64,000 nucleotides of DNA from Geobacter sp. AOG1 (GTDB taxonomy: Bacteria; Desulfobacterota; Desulfuromonadia; Geobacterales; Geobacteraceae), in NCBI RefSeq assembly GCF_019972315.1, contig NZ_BLIZ01000001.1:2038513-2102512 (forward strand). Reading direction: 5' to 3'. This document shows, one piece after another, positions 1 through 8,796 of the stretch. The notes under the pieces were generated by a model. The model did no database searches and had not been told where the DNA came from. It saw nothing but the letters and a program-made list of their open reading frames with translations. Each line of letters opens with the position of its first letter. The stretch's first letter is position 1. Made by a program: the position numbers and the translations under genes.

Positions 1-1
1 C

Positions 2-115
2 GCGAGAGAACTTGATATCCGTGGGACGCCGCAGGTCTACATTAACGGCAGACTTCTTAAGGACCGCTCCTTTCCCAGCTTCGTCGATGCCATCGACAAA
101 GAGCTGAAGAAATAG
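2..115 (+). CDS. 3' end of a thioredoxin-fold (DsbA-like) protein, partial
   Basis: The frame is open from the window edge and stops at TAG 113-115. The 37 visible residues include the G-T-P segment that carries the cis-proline of thioredoxin folds, followed by VYINGRLLKDR and a closing helix, as at the C-terminus of DsbA/DsbG-type thiol-disulfide proteins. The active-site CxxC would lie upstream of the window. The family assignment rests on this short tail only. Confidence 0.6.
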   Translation, partial: ARELDIRGTPQVYINGRLLKDRSFPSFVDAIDKELKK

Positions 116-119
116 ATAA

Positions 120-143
120 CCTCTGACATATCTCCGTCAGAGG
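120..143. repeat. 8-bp inverted repeat between two genes
   Basis: CCTCTGAC (120-127) and GTCAGAGG (136-143) are perfect inverted copies around an 8-nt loop. No T-tract follows, so it may be an operator or a weak terminator. Related cores (CACCTCTG 1624-1631 and CAGAGGTG 1695-1702) lie in the spacer after the next gene. Confidence 0.4.
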
Positions 144-163
144 CTCGCCTAGGAAGAGAGACG

Positions 164-1582
164 ATGAGATTGCGCTACGTAAGTGTCTATGTTTGCACCA
201 TCATCATCGTGATGATGACGATCCCGATGACACCTGCATCTGCCGAACCGGGAACAAATCTCCAACTCCCTTCATACCGGCTCAACCGTGCCGACGAGGA
301 CTATCGCTACCTGCGCGATCCCGCACGTCGTATCGACTTCTGGGACCCAGTGAAATATGTGCCGCTCGACGAGACCGGGGGCTGGTTCATCTCCATCGGC
401 GGGGAGGCGCGGGAGCGGTACGAATACTTCGGTCATCCCGGTTGGGGACAGAACCCCCAGGACCACGGCTATCTCCTCCAACGCTACTTCTTGCATGGCG
501 ATCTTCAGATGGGTGAGCACGTCCGCCTTTTCAGCCAGCTCCAGAGCAGTCTGGAAGATGGGCGAAAAGGTGGCCCACGAACATCTGACGAAAACGAGCT
601 TGATCTGCACCAGGCGTTCCTCGACCTGAAGCTGGATTTAGGCGGGGATTCATCGTTTACCCTGCGCTCGGGCCGGCAAGAGTTGGCGTATGGCACTCAG
701 CGTATCATCTCGGTGAGGGAAGGGCCAAACGTGCGTCAGAGCTTCGACGGTTTCCGGGGCATCTATCGGGGGGGAGATGTTCAGATAGATGGCTTTGCCA
801 CCAAGCCGGCGCAGACTAACCGCCATGTCTTCGACGACGGGCCGGATAATGCCAAGGCCCTCTGGGGGGCGTATGCAGTACTCCCCTTTCAGCTCCTCCC
901 CAAGGGGAATATTGATCTCTACTACATCGGCTTGTTCCGCCGCAATGCGAGCTTTGATCAGGGGACTGCCCGTGAGACGCGGCATTCGGTGGGAACCAGG
1001 TTGTGGCGCACCGCTGCCCCCCTCGATTACAACTTTGAGTTCCTCTACCAGTGGGGAAGCTTTGGCAGCGGTGATATCGCTGCCTGGACTGCCGCTTCCG
1101 ACACCGGCTACACCTTTGCGGCGCTTCCACTCCGCCCGCGCATCGGCCTGCGCGCGGACATAGCCAGTGGCGATAGGGACCCGGCCAACCCCGACCTACA
1201 GTCCTTCAATCCGCTTTTCCCCAAAGGGGCCTATTTCAGCGAGGCGGGCCTTATCGGTCCGGTCAACTTCATCGACCTGAACCCTTGCTTCGACCTCCAC
1301 GTTACCGACCGTCTCACCATTATCTTCGACTGGGATTTTTTCTGGCGGGAGAGCACCCACGACGGGCTTTACAGCAGTGCCATTGTTCGGGTCCGCTCCG
1401 GCACGGCGAGCGACGCCCGCTACATTGGCAGCATGCCACAGGCGCAATTGTTGTGGGATATCAATCGCCACCTTTCGTTTACGGCGATTTACGGCCATTT
1501 CATTGCCGGCCGTTTCCTGAAAGAGACCGGCCCCGGTGAGGATGTGAACTACGTGACGACGTGGCTAACCTACAAGTTCTGA
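164..1582 (+). CDS. alginate-export-type outer-membrane porin
   Basis: This is a 472-residue protein with an N-terminal signal peptide (hydrophobic run about residues 8-22, cleavage after ASA near residue 27). The rest alternates aromatic and polar residues, as in transmembrane beta strands, and ends in TWLTYKF with a terminal aromatic residue, the usual beta-barrel C-terminus. Segments such as GGEARERYEYFGHPGWGQ and RLFSQLQSSLEDGR match the alginate export (AlgE-like) family, whose members in Geobacter are porins of unproven substrate. It should sit in the outer membrane as a passive channel. It appears to be a single-gene unit. The substrate cannot be read from the sequence, and alginate itself is unlikely because no alginate genes are nearby. 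Confidence 0.8.
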   Translation: MRLRYVSVYVCTIIIVMMTIPMTPASAEPGTNLQLPSYRLNRADEDYRYLRDPARRIDFWDPVKYVPLDETGGWFISIGGEARERYEYFGHPGWGQNPQDHGYLLQRYFLHGDLQMGEHVRLFSQLQSSLEDGRKGGPRTSDENELDLHQAFLDLKLDLGGDSSFTLRSGRQELAYGTQRIISVREGPNVRQSFDGFRGIYRGGDVQIDGFATKPAQTNRHVFDDGPDNAKALWGAYAVLPFQLLPKGNIDLYYIGLFRRNASFDQGTARETRHSVGTRLWRTAAPLDYNFEFLYQWGSFGSGDIAAWTAASDTGYTFAALPLRPRIGLRADIASGDRDPANPDLQSFNPLFPKGAYFSEAGLIGPVNFIDLNPCFDLHVTDRLTIIFDWDFFWRESTHDGLYSSAIVRVRSGTASDARYIGSMPQAQLLWDINRHLSFTAIYGHFIAGRFLKETGPGEDVNYVTTWLTYKF

Positions 1583-1975
1583 CATAAGGCATACCAACGA
1601 GGCATTGACCGGGCAGTTGCGAGCACCTCTGTCAGAGCACATCTAAATACCGAATTACTCTTGCGGTGCGAACTGAAGTCTTTTGCCGAAGTAGTCAGAG
1701 GTGTTCTTTAGCCCCTCCAAGTAGTTTCCGTGGACCGCAGCCCAGATTTATTGAATTTACTGTAAGGATTTTCTGGAGGAACAGTGCAACCAGGAGGAAC
1801 GGTGGGCATTTAATTGTTGACTAGACTTAATCAAGACGATACAACATGTCAGAAAGATAGTAGATTATGGCATTTACATTTTTAGGATGTTTCTACGACG
1901 TCCCTGTATCTGCTGATCCCGTTATTGAATATTGATTGATAGTTGTTATTGAATTAATACATTTAGGTGGTGCAA
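1583..1975. other. AT-rich intergenic region
   Basis: About 390 nt without a convincing gene. The composition drops sharply in GC from about 1790 onward, marking the left edge of an AT-rich island that includes the next gene. Apart from inverted cores at 1624-1631 and 1695-1702, nothing recognisable was seen. Confidence 0.5.
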
Positions 1976-2605
1976 TTGAACCAACTTATTAAACAACTCA
2001 TAAAAAAAACCCCACTTTACCATCCTCTGAGGTCCTTGCTTGATTTGTGGGGGGAAAAAAGATGGGAAAGGGAGGGAAAACCAATTCCTCCACCTTACCT
2101 TATTAAACAATTAACACTCAAAACTTACGCAAAGAAGTTTAAGCTGAAGATTTTGATTGAGACTGGAACATATTATGGGGATATGATTGAAGAGATGAAG
2201 GATATATTTGATCGGATATACTCGATTGAGCTAAGTGACGAGTTATATGAAAAAGCAAGACTAAGATTCAAAAAGTATGAACACATAGAGTTGATTCACG
2301 GGAATAGTGGAATCGAACTCGAAAATTTAATACATAGTATACAGCAGCCCGCCCTTTTTTGGCTTGACAGCCATTTCTCATCAGGAGAAACTGCCAAGGG
2401 GGATAAAGACACTCCAATCTATGAAGAATTAGAGCACATACTTAATGCCCCAGATATGGGGCATGTAATTATTATTGACGACGCACGTTTCTTCGGGACA
2501 GACCCTGCTTATCCAACCATCGACGAACTTTGCGTTTTTGTTAGATCAAAGAGGCCTGAAATAAACATTCTTGTGCAGGATGACACTATAAGAATAACTC
2601 CATAA
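1976..2605 (+). CDS. class I SAM-methyltransferase-like protein, AT-rich
   Basis: About 209 residues. The centre reads ILIETGTYYGD, matching the glycine-rich motif I of Rossmann-fold methyltransferases, followed by IYSIELSDELYEKA, where the acidic residue would bind ribose hydroxyls, and later PALFWLDSHFSSG and HVIIIDDAR. Such proteins are common in polysaccharide and glycan loci. The substrate is unknown. Upstream GTG codons at 1967 and 1970 overlap the only ribosome-binding sequence (AGGTGG, 1965-1970), so TTG 1976 is the better start. Codon use and GC are much lower than in every neighbour, and there is no operon partner, which suggests horizontal acquisition. Confidence 0.65.
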   Translation: MNQLIKQLIKKTPLYHPLRSLLDLWGEKRWEREGKPIPPPYLIKQLTLKTYAKKFKLKILIETGTYYGDMIEEMKDIFDRIYSIELSDELYEKARLRFKKYEHIELIHGNSGIELENLIHSIQQPALFWLDSHFSSGETAKGDKDTPIYEELEHILNAPDMGHVIIIDDARFFGTDPAYPTIDELCVFVRSKRPEINILVQDDTIRITP

Positions 2606-2774
2606 TAATAATTCCAATCAAACACTTTCTGGCTACCTCTCACTTATCTGGTTATATTGAGGTATATTTAGTTAAATTCAGTGGACTTTGGACGAATGAG
2701 ATGCCGGGATAGACCAGGAGCTGGTTTGCCATTGTTTGGTCTGCTGCCGGAAAAGGGGACTGCTGAGTTTTAAA

Positions 2775-4073
2775 TTAAGACTTTCGTGAACCTGCCGCCA
2801 GATCCTGGCGAACAAACGTTTCCAGCGACGCATCCAGCATGGCCCGACGACAATCCACGCCGTCGATGGCCCCTGTTTGCAACTTGCGGAAGAAGCGGCA
2901 GCCGCCGAAGCAAAGCGGCAGGTAGGCGCATTCGAGGCATTCATCATTTTTCCAGACATCAAGATTGTGTGATTGGCGGTAATCGCAGATCCCTTTGGCC
3001 AACGTGCCAACCTTCAGCTCCTCCTGACCCATGAATACCGGGCATTTATAGAGACCACCGTCGTATCCCACCACCACGTCATTGGCAAACTCAATCATGC
3101 ATGCGCTCGGTTTGATCTTTGCCACCGGGAAGCCCCGCTTGATCACCTCTCCACGCAGGTAGACCGCAGCCTCGATGGCCCATGGTTCGGCGGTGCAGGC
3201 GCAGGTCGAGGCGCGGTCGCCGCTGACGCTGCCATCGGCCCTGGGCATAACCGGTGAAAAAGAGACCTCTTTCAAGCGGGCAGGCTCGATGCCAGCCGCG
3301 ATCATCATGTCCAGTAGTTCCGGAAAGCGGCGGTAATTGTCGCGGGTGTAGTTGCCACCCAGGTCGATGGCAACCAGCCTGTGCACCTCGACCAGGTTGG
3401 CCATGATAGTCGCAAAGCTCCCCTTGCCGGAGACGAACGGCCGCTGGGCATCGTGGATGTCGGGGGGGCCGTCAATGGTGAGGCGCACGGCAGAAAGGCC
3501 GAGCGGCAGCAGTTCCTCCACCACGCTCCGGGTTAGCAGGACCCCGTTTGAAAACATATTGAAGGTAAAACCGACGCCACGGCGGTCGGCGACGTCCCTC
3601 AGGCGTGAGGCGATCTCGTGCAACAGGTCGAGTCGCATCAAGGCTTCGCCGCCGTAAAAATCCACGGTTACATCCAACCCCTCGGCCATCCGCTCGGTCA
3701 GTCGCTGCACCAGCAGATCGGCGGTAGCAGCGTTCATCGCGAAACGCCCCCGGAATGGTTCTTCGTAACAGTAGGGACAGGCCAGGTTGCACTCCAACGT
3801 CAGAGTCACCGTCCCCTTGAAGCGCCGGCTCTCGCTGTTCAGCTTGTCGAAGGTTTCCCTCATCTCCTCCCGCTCCGCGTCCCGATCCGGGACCAGCACC
3901 CCCAGGCGGGCAAAAGTCTCCCGTTCCCGGTCGGACAGTTCGCCGCCATCCGCCAGCCGCTGCCAGAGGGACTCCGACAGTTCCAGCACCGCGCAGCGTC
4001 GGGTGGCGACCAATAGTATCCGTCCCGGTCTTTCGGGAGAGGAGTAGGTTTTCAGATACCTGGAAAGGTGCAT
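2775..4073 (-). CDS. geopeptide radical SAM/SPASM maturase
   Basis: A 432-residue enzyme. Residues 95-102 (CNLACPYC) give the CxxxCxxC motif that binds the radical-SAM 4Fe-4S cluster. The N-terminal 90 residues resemble a peptide-recognition (RRE/PqqD-like) region. The C-terminus is a SPASM domain with auxiliary-cluster cysteines, including CLECAYLPLCFGGC. Enzymes of this shape cleave SAM to a 5'-deoxyadenosyl radical and modify ribosomal peptides. It lies directly downstream of a 29-codon precursor gene (4250-4339), with a terminator between them, which matches the Geobacter geopeptide maturase arrangement. The chemistry installed is unknown. The assignment is family recognition plus context, and no export gene is obviously linked. 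Confidence 0.85.
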   Translation of the reverse strand: MHLSRYLKTYSSPERPGRILLVATRRCAVLELSESLWQRLADGGELSDRERETFARLGVLVPDRDAEREEMRETFDKLNSESRRFKGTVTLTLECNLACPYCYEEPFRGRFAMNAATADLLVQRLTERMAEGLDVTVDFYGGEALMRLDLLHEIASRLRDVADRRGVGFTFNMFSNGVLLTRSVVEELLPLGLSAVRLTIDGPPDIHDAQRPFVSGKGSFATIMANLVEVHRLVAIDLGGNYTRDNYRRFPELLDMMIAAGIEPARLKEVSFSPVMPRADGSVSGDRASTCACTAEPWAIEAAVYLRGEVIKRGFPVAKIKPSACMIEFANDVVVGYDGGLYKCPVFMGQEELKVGTLAKGICDYRQSHNLDVWKNDECLECAYLPLCFGGCRFFRKLQTGAIDGVDCRRAMLDASLETFVRQDLAAGSRKS

Positions 4074-4203
4074 GGCAGACCCTTGGTGATTACGTCAAAT
4101 AACAAAATGCAACCAACTGAAAGTGAAACTGATATCACAGCAATGCGTTTGTTGCTTTCAGGTGACAAGTTGTATGCAGAAACAGCCTCTTTAACCGGTA
4201 GAA

Positions 4204-4242
4204 AAACGTAGCGGGGAGCTATTATCACTCCCCGCTACGTTT
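4204..4242 (-). terminator. intrinsic terminator between geopeptide and maturase
   Basis: Perfect 15-bp arms at 4204-4218 and 4228-4242 with a 9-nt loop. Reading the minus strand, the stem ends in TTTTTC. It follows the precursor stop codon and precedes the maturase by about 130 nt, so it probably limits read-through. This would give much precursor and little enzyme. Confidence 0.85.
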
Positions 4243-4249
4243 CGTAAAG

Positions 4250-4339
4250 CTAAGCACTTCTGGCTGTATTACCTGAACAGCAACTCTGTACAGCACCCGC
4301 TTCCACCCCTTCCTCCAGAACGACCAATTCTTCTTCCAT
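4250..4339 (-). CDS. geopeptide precursor (29 residues)
   Basis: This short gene encodes a 29-residue peptide that starts MEEELVVLEEG and ends VQSCCSGNTARSA. The acidic, leader-like first half and the short Cys-Cys/Ser/Gly core are as expected of a RiPP precursor and resemble the Geobacter geopeptide family as I remember it. A strong ribosome-binding site (AAGGAGGTGAG) precedes the ATG at 4339. The gene has its own terminator (4204-4242), and the radical SAM maturase lies next on the same strand. The two adjacent cysteines and the following serine are the likely modification sites, which is inference. It also abuts a divergent TonB receptor gene, sharing a promoter region of about 70 nt. Confidence 0.85.
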   Translation of the reverse strand: MEEELVVLEEGVEAGAVQSCCSGNTARSA

Positions 4340-4411
4340 GGCTCTCACCTCCTTATTAAGTTCTGGACAACATAACCAGTAATCTGTTAATTAATATGCA
4401 TACTCAATGCC

Positions 4412-6310
4412 ATGATTTTCATTAACCGTTTATATAGCCTCCGGGCGTTATGTGCCGCCGTTGCATTGGTAGCCTTCCTCGTGCCCAGTCAGGTCCGCGC
4501 TGCGGGTGATGATGACAACACAGACATTCTGAGCCTGGGGGATAATCGTCAGGAACAGCTGCTTACCACCTCCCGCCCGCCACGGCCAACCTCCTACATC
4601 GCTGAAAACGTTACCGTCGTCACCAGCTCCGACATCGAGCGCCTCAATGCCCACACACTGGTCGAAGTGCTGCAGACCGTCCCCGGCATCCATTTCGATG
4701 TGATCCAGACCCCTGGCAACTCGGTCTTTTTCAGCCTGCAGGGGATAACCAACAGGCATGTCCTGGTCCAGATCGACGGCGTCCCCCAGAACTTCATAAG
4801 TTCAGACAATATCGCCGAACTCGGCGCCATCCCGGTGCAGATGATCGAACGGGTCGAGATCATCAAGGGGGCTGCCTCTTCGTCATGGGGCTCGGCCTTG
4901 GGTGGGGTTGTCAATATCATCACCAAGTCGCCAGACCCGGAGCGCAAGGCGGGCGGCATGGTGTCAGGCTCCATCGGCTCCAGCTATACGGCCGACAGCC
5001 GTGGGGAGATCAGCGGCACCGTCAACCGGTTCGGCTACTACCTGACTGGCGGCAATCTCCGCTCGGATGGCCTTGTCCCCGGAACCCAGGTACGTTTCAA
5101 TCACGGATTTGGCAAACTTACCTATGACCTGGGCACCAAAGGGAGCATAGCCCTGGGGTTTGACCTGCGGGACAAACGGACAGGCCTTGAGGATTCAATA
5201 GCCTATAATTACCATGACAGCAGCGACAGCCGCTATGCATCCGGCTATCTCAATCTGCGCTATGCCCTGGCCGATGACCTGAACCTGACCCTGAACAGCT
5301 ACGGCGGTCGTCGTTTCATGACTGCCAAATGGGGGGAGCTGACCAGTTCAACCCTCTGGAGAGACGGCTCGACCCGGGAGATTTACCGGGGAGCGAATCT
5401 GGGGCTTACCTGGGGCACCTCTGATAACAACCTGAGCGCCGGAGTCGAATACGAGCGCAATGACCTGCACAGTCGGGAGCTTGTCTGGCTTGACCCTGTT
5501 GACAATTTCGATATGTCCATGGACCGCTGGTCCGGTTACCTCAATGGAATCTGGACCATTGGCCGTCTCAGCATCCTCCCCGGCATCCGGTTTGACCACA
5601 CCAACCTGCTGGACGACGCTTACAGCTATTCCCTGGGCCTCACCTACCGGCTGACCGACAGCACCACCCTGCGGACCTATGCCGCAAGGGGCTATGGGAT
5701 GCCGGTTGTCAACAATCTGTCTTTTCTCAACGGCATACGCAGTAATCAGAACATCCAGACCGTGCAGGCCGGTTTCGAAACCACCTCCATCCCCTACCTC
5801 TGGCTGAAGGGCACCCTGTTCTACAACAACATCTGGAAGATCCAGGACTTTGATCTCAGCACAACTCCGGCAACTGTAACCCTGCACGACCAGGTGCGCC
5901 AGGGTGCGGAACTGGAACTGCGCACCTCGCCGCTGTATGGCCTCTCCATGTCTGGTGGCTATACGTATTCCGATTCGTGGGACAAGGCCACCAAGGCGGA
6001 GCTGACCAGTTCCAACAGCGGGCCGCGTCAGAATCTCAAGCTGGGGCTGAATTACGACAACAGCGATTTGGGGTTGCGGGGTACCCTGAACGGCAACTTC
6101 GTCAAGTGGAACGTGCCAGCCGACCAAAACCCCCATCTGTCGGCAATGATCTGGAATCTGCACCTGAACTGGAAGCCGTTCCAGAAGCATGAAAGTGCTC
6201 CGGAACTGTTCTTCTCGATCAACAACATCTTCAACGGCAGCCAGTATATAGTTGATTTCAAGCCGAATGCGCCTCGCTGGTTCGAGGGCGGAGTGAGGGT
6301 AAGGTTCTGA
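4412..6310 (+). CDS. TonB-dependent outer-membrane receptor
   Basis: A 632-residue protein with a signal peptide (hydrophobic about residues 10-25, cleavage near VRAA). A plug domain follows (about 55-170), with VVTSSDIERLNAHTLVEVLQ, LVQIDGVPQ, RVEIIKGAASSSWGS and ALGGVVNIITK, all classical plug signatures. The rest is a beta-barrel of the BtuB/FepA type ending in GGVRVRF. It should import a scarce ligand energised by TonB-ExbBD, which is not encoded here. It is divergent from the geopeptide gene and overlaps the next gene by 1 nt, so the two are translationally coupled. I see no clear Shine-Dalgarno sequence before ATG 4412. The ligand is unknown. Confidence 0.88.
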   Translation: MIFINRLYSLRALCAAVALVAFLVPSQVRAAGDDDNTDILSLGDNRQEQLLTTSRPPRPTSYIAENVTVVTSSDIERLNAHTLVEVLQTVPGIHFDVIQTPGNSVFFSLQGITNRHVLVQIDGVPQNFISSDNIAELGAIPVQMIERVEIIKGAASSSWGSALGGVVNIITKSPDPERKAGGMVSGSIGSSYTADSRGEISGTVNRFGYYLTGGNLRSDGLVPGTQVRFNHGFGKLTYDLGTKGSIALGFDLRDKRTGLEDSIAYNYHDSSDSRYASGYLNLRYALADDLNLTLNSYGGRRFMTAKWGELTSSTLWRDGSTREIYRGANLGLTWGTSDNNLSAGVEYERNDLHSRELVWLDPVDNFDMSMDRWSGYLNGIWTIGRLSILPGIRFDHTNLLDDAYSYSLGLTYRLTDSTTLRTYAARGYGMPVVNNLSFLNGIRSNQNIQTVQAGFETTSIPYLWLKGTLFYNNIWKIQDFDLSTTPATVTLHDQVRQGAELELRTSPLYGLSMSGGYTYSDSWDKATKAELTSSNSGPRQNLKLGLNYDNSDLGLRGTLNGNFVKWNVPADQNPHLSAMIWNLHLNWKPFQKHESAPELFFSINNIFNGSQYIVDFKPNAPRWFEGGVRVRF

Positions 6311-7158
6311 TGCGGCGCCTTCTCTTCGTCATAATCGCCCTGGCGACCCTGCTCCCCTCCCTGGCACAGGCCTACGACGTCCTGGTACTTCAGAGCAGCC
6401 ACAATACCGGCTACGAACAGGCGTTTAACGGCTTCCGGAGCGACTGCAAAGCCCCGCAGCGCGTGGTTGTGCTGTCTGACTACGTCGACGTTGACGTCGT
6501 CCGGATCGTGCGTGAGGAGCGCCCCCGGCTGATCCTGGCCATAGGGGACACAGCCCTGGCTGCGACACGCAAGATCACCCAGACGCCGGTGATTGCCGTG
6601 GTGGCGCTCGGCATCAACGCCAAGGCCAACCTGACCGGCGTAACGATGTTTGCCCCTCCCGAGAAATATTGTAATCTGTTCAAACAGTTGAAGGTGCATA
6701 ATGTCGGTGTCATTCATAATCCCGACAAGACCGGCTGGTATCTGGACAAGGCCCAGAAGGCGGCCGAGAAGGTCGGCATCAAGCTCATAGTTCGCAAGGT
6801 TGCGACCCCAAGAGAGACCCTGGCCCAGCTCGACTCGCTGGCCGGGAAAGTCGATACCCTCTGGATGCTCCCCGATACCACGGCGGTCACCCGCGAAACG
6901 GTTGAGGCCTATTTCCGTTTTGGCCAGCACCAGGCGGTACCGGTCGTTTCCTTTGCCTCGAGTTATCTGGGGTTGGGCGCTGCGGCGGCAGTTGACATTA
7001 ACTCCACCGAAATGGGACGGCAGGCCGGTGACATGGCCAATGCTCTCCTCCGTGGAGTTCGTATCGACGACATCCCCCGCCAGGCTCCACGCGGTACGAA
7101 GTACACGATCAACCCGAATGTCCTGGGAAAGCTTGATATTAATGATGCATCGGAGTAA
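6310..7158 (+). CDS. ABC-type periplasmic substrate-binding protein (ABC_sub_bind type)
   Basis: A 282-residue protein with a signal peptide (first about 21 residues, cleavage at AQA/YDVLV). The fold pattern (DVLVLQSS, LILAIGDTALAAT, PVIAVVALG, VGVIHNPDKTGWYLDKAQ, TLWMLPDTTAV, VPVVSFASSYLGLGA, DINSTEMGRQAGDMAN) matches the uncharacterised ABC substrate-binding family related to the YtrF/TM1100 group. There is no permease or ATPase gene alongside. With the TonB receptor upstream and a histidine kinase 26 nt downstream, a role in presenting a ligand to the sensor is as plausible as transport. It overlaps the upstream stop codon as TGATG. Confidence 0.8.
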   Translation: MRRLLFVIIALATLLPSLAQAYDVLVLQSSHNTGYEQAFNGFRSDCKAPQRVVVLSDYVDVDVVRIVREERPRLILAIGDTALAATRKITQTPVIAVVALGINAKANLTGVTMFAPPEKYCNLFKQLKVHNVGVIHNPDKTGWYLDKAQKAAEKVGIKLIVRKVATPRETLAQLDSLAGKVDTLWMLPDTTAVTRETVEAYFRFGQHQAVPVVSFASSYLGLGAAAAVDINSTEMGRQAGDMANALLRGVRIDDIPRQAPRGTKYTINPNVLGKLDINDASE

Positions 7159-7184
7159 CCTGCCAAAACAGTGAGGGACTACCC

Positions 7185-8588
7185 ATGTCACACTACCCGC
7201 TGCCAATACACTTCCGATCAAGTTTTCAGTACCGACTTTTCCGTGTTTTCACCCTCCTGACCTCGCTCATCGCACTTATCTTTTTAACCGTCTACATCAC
7301 GTTTGAAATCAGAAATCAGCGGGCACATATCTCCGCACAGCTCCACTTGCAGGCGCAACATCTGGCCGAAACCATCCGCCTGCCGCTCTATGCCGAGAAC
7401 CGGCCGGTCCTTCAGCAGCTTGCCGAGGGAGCGACTCACCAGATTCCCGAATTGCGGGGGGTGGTGATTACGGCGAGTAATGGAAAGGTACTGACTGATG
7501 TCCGGCTACCGAGAAGCGAAAATAACGCCGGTGTAATCGAGGAAACGGTAGAGGTCCGTAGCGACACCTTGGCCAGCTCTCCTGAATCGGCCATCAGCGG
7601 AGGAACTGAACCTGGCCCGACATTAATCGGAAGGGTCAGTCTGAAGCGGAGCACGGAAGACCTGCTCCTGATGTCTTACCGGCTTGTCGCGATTTCATGT
7701 GCCATGGCGGTAGGATTCTGGCTGACGGTTTCCCTGATCTGTTACCTTGTTCTCCGGCAGGTAACCAAATCTTTCAATGTCCTCATACAGGGGATTCATG
7801 CCATGCAGAGCGGTGATTTATCCGCCCGGATCAACGTTGTTTCCGACGACGAGCCGGGCAGGGCAGCCAATGCCGTCAATGACCTGGCAGACGCCCTTGC
7901 GGCACGGACCGTTGAACTCGAGAATGCCAATCGGGAACTGGAGGCGTTCAACTACTCGGTCTCCCACGATTTACGCAAGCCCTTGACGGTCATCTATTCT
8001 TATTGCCAGTTCATCCAGGAATTCTGCAGCCACAACCTGGATGCCCAGTGTCGTGAATATCTGCAAGAGATCAGTGACGGTAGCCAGCGCATGAACCAGC
8101 TCATCGGCACTCTACTCGAATTTGCCTCCCTCACCCGCACTGAACTTTACCGGTGCCATGTCGACCTGAGCGAGATTGCTCATACTACAGCCAAGGGACT
8201 GGTTGTGACAGAACCCAGCCGCAAGGTCACGCTCCGTATTGCTGAAGGCATTACCGTCAAGGGAGACAGGAATTTGCTCCAGGTAGTCATGGACAACCTC
8301 TTGAGCAACGCCTGGAAGTTCACCAGCAAGAAGGAAGATGCGCTGATTGAATTTGGCGTGCTGGAAGACGAAGGGATGCCGGCTTATTATGTCCGGGATA
8401 ACGGGAGCGGCTTCAACATGACGCATGCGGACAAACTGTTCATTCCTTTCCATCGTCTACCCGGAACAGGTGTTGATGGCCACGGCATCGGCCTTGCGAC
8501 GGTAGAGCGGATAATCAAGCGTCACGGTGGGCGGGTCTGGGCCGAGGGGGAGCCGGAAAAGGGAGCGACTTTCTATTTCACCCTTTGA
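7185..8588 (+). CDS. membrane sensor histidine kinase with HAMP domain
   Basis: A 467-residue protein. Transmembrane segments lie at about residues 17-37 and 163-187, flanking a roughly 120-residue periplasmic sensor region of the CHASE8-like size class. HAMP follows (about 188-240), then HisKA with phosphoacceptor His261 in SVSHDLRKP, then the ATPase domain (NAWKF, DNGSGFN, GHGIGLATVERI). It is the last gene of the TonB receptor / binding protein / kinase unit and ends before a strong terminator. No partner response regulator is adjacent; the NtrC-type regulator across the terminator is convergent. The ligand probably matches that of the two upstream genes, which is inference. Confidence 0.87.
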   Translation: MSHYPLPIHFRSSFQYRLFRVFTLLTSLIALIFLTVYITFEIRNQRAHISAQLHLQAQHLAETIRLPLYAENRPVLQQLAEGATHQIPELRGVVITASNGKVLTDVRLPRSENNAGVIEETVEVRSDTLASSPESAISGGTEPGPTLIGRVSLKRSTEDLLLMSYRLVAISCAMAVGFWLTVSLICYLVLRQVTKSFNVLIQGIHAMQSGDLSARINVVSDDEPGRAANAVNDLADALAARTVELENANRELEAFNYSVSHDLRKPLTVIYSYCQFIQEFCSHNLDAQCREYLQEISDGSQRMNQLIGTLLEFASLTRTELYRCHVDLSEIAHTTAKGLVVTEPSRKVTLRIAEGITVKGDRNLLQVVMDNLLSNAWKFTSKKEDALIEFGVLEDEGMPAYYVRDNGSGFNMTHADKLFIPFHRLPGTGVDGHGIGLATVERIIKRHGGRVWAEGEPEKGATFYFTL

Positions 8589-8644
8589 CCTTCCTCTGCA
8601 TTCATCGTAGCCATAAATCCGGCGTAAAAAACTGCGCCGGATGC

Positions 8645-8685
8645 AAAAAAGCCCCACAAATGCCCATGGCTTGTGGGGCTTTTTT
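8645..8685. terminator. bidirectional intrinsic terminator
   Basis: AAAAAAGCCCCACAA (8645-8659) pairs perfectly with 8671-8685, loop 11 nt, with T-tracts in both directions. It separates the convergent kinase and regulator genes. Confidence 0.9.
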
Positions 8686-8796
8686 TAAAGCTAACTGCTT
8701 CAAAACTGGAGGTTATGGAGTTCGCCGAGGAAGGGGATGCCGTTGTGGGAGAGGGCTCCCTGGCAGCGGTCAGCCGGGAGTCGATAACGCTCCTCG

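Noticed and set aside
2606-2774. Short minus-strand open frame resembling a transposase start
   Set aside because: Only about 23 codons with no ribosome-binding site and no family match; no terminal repeats found.
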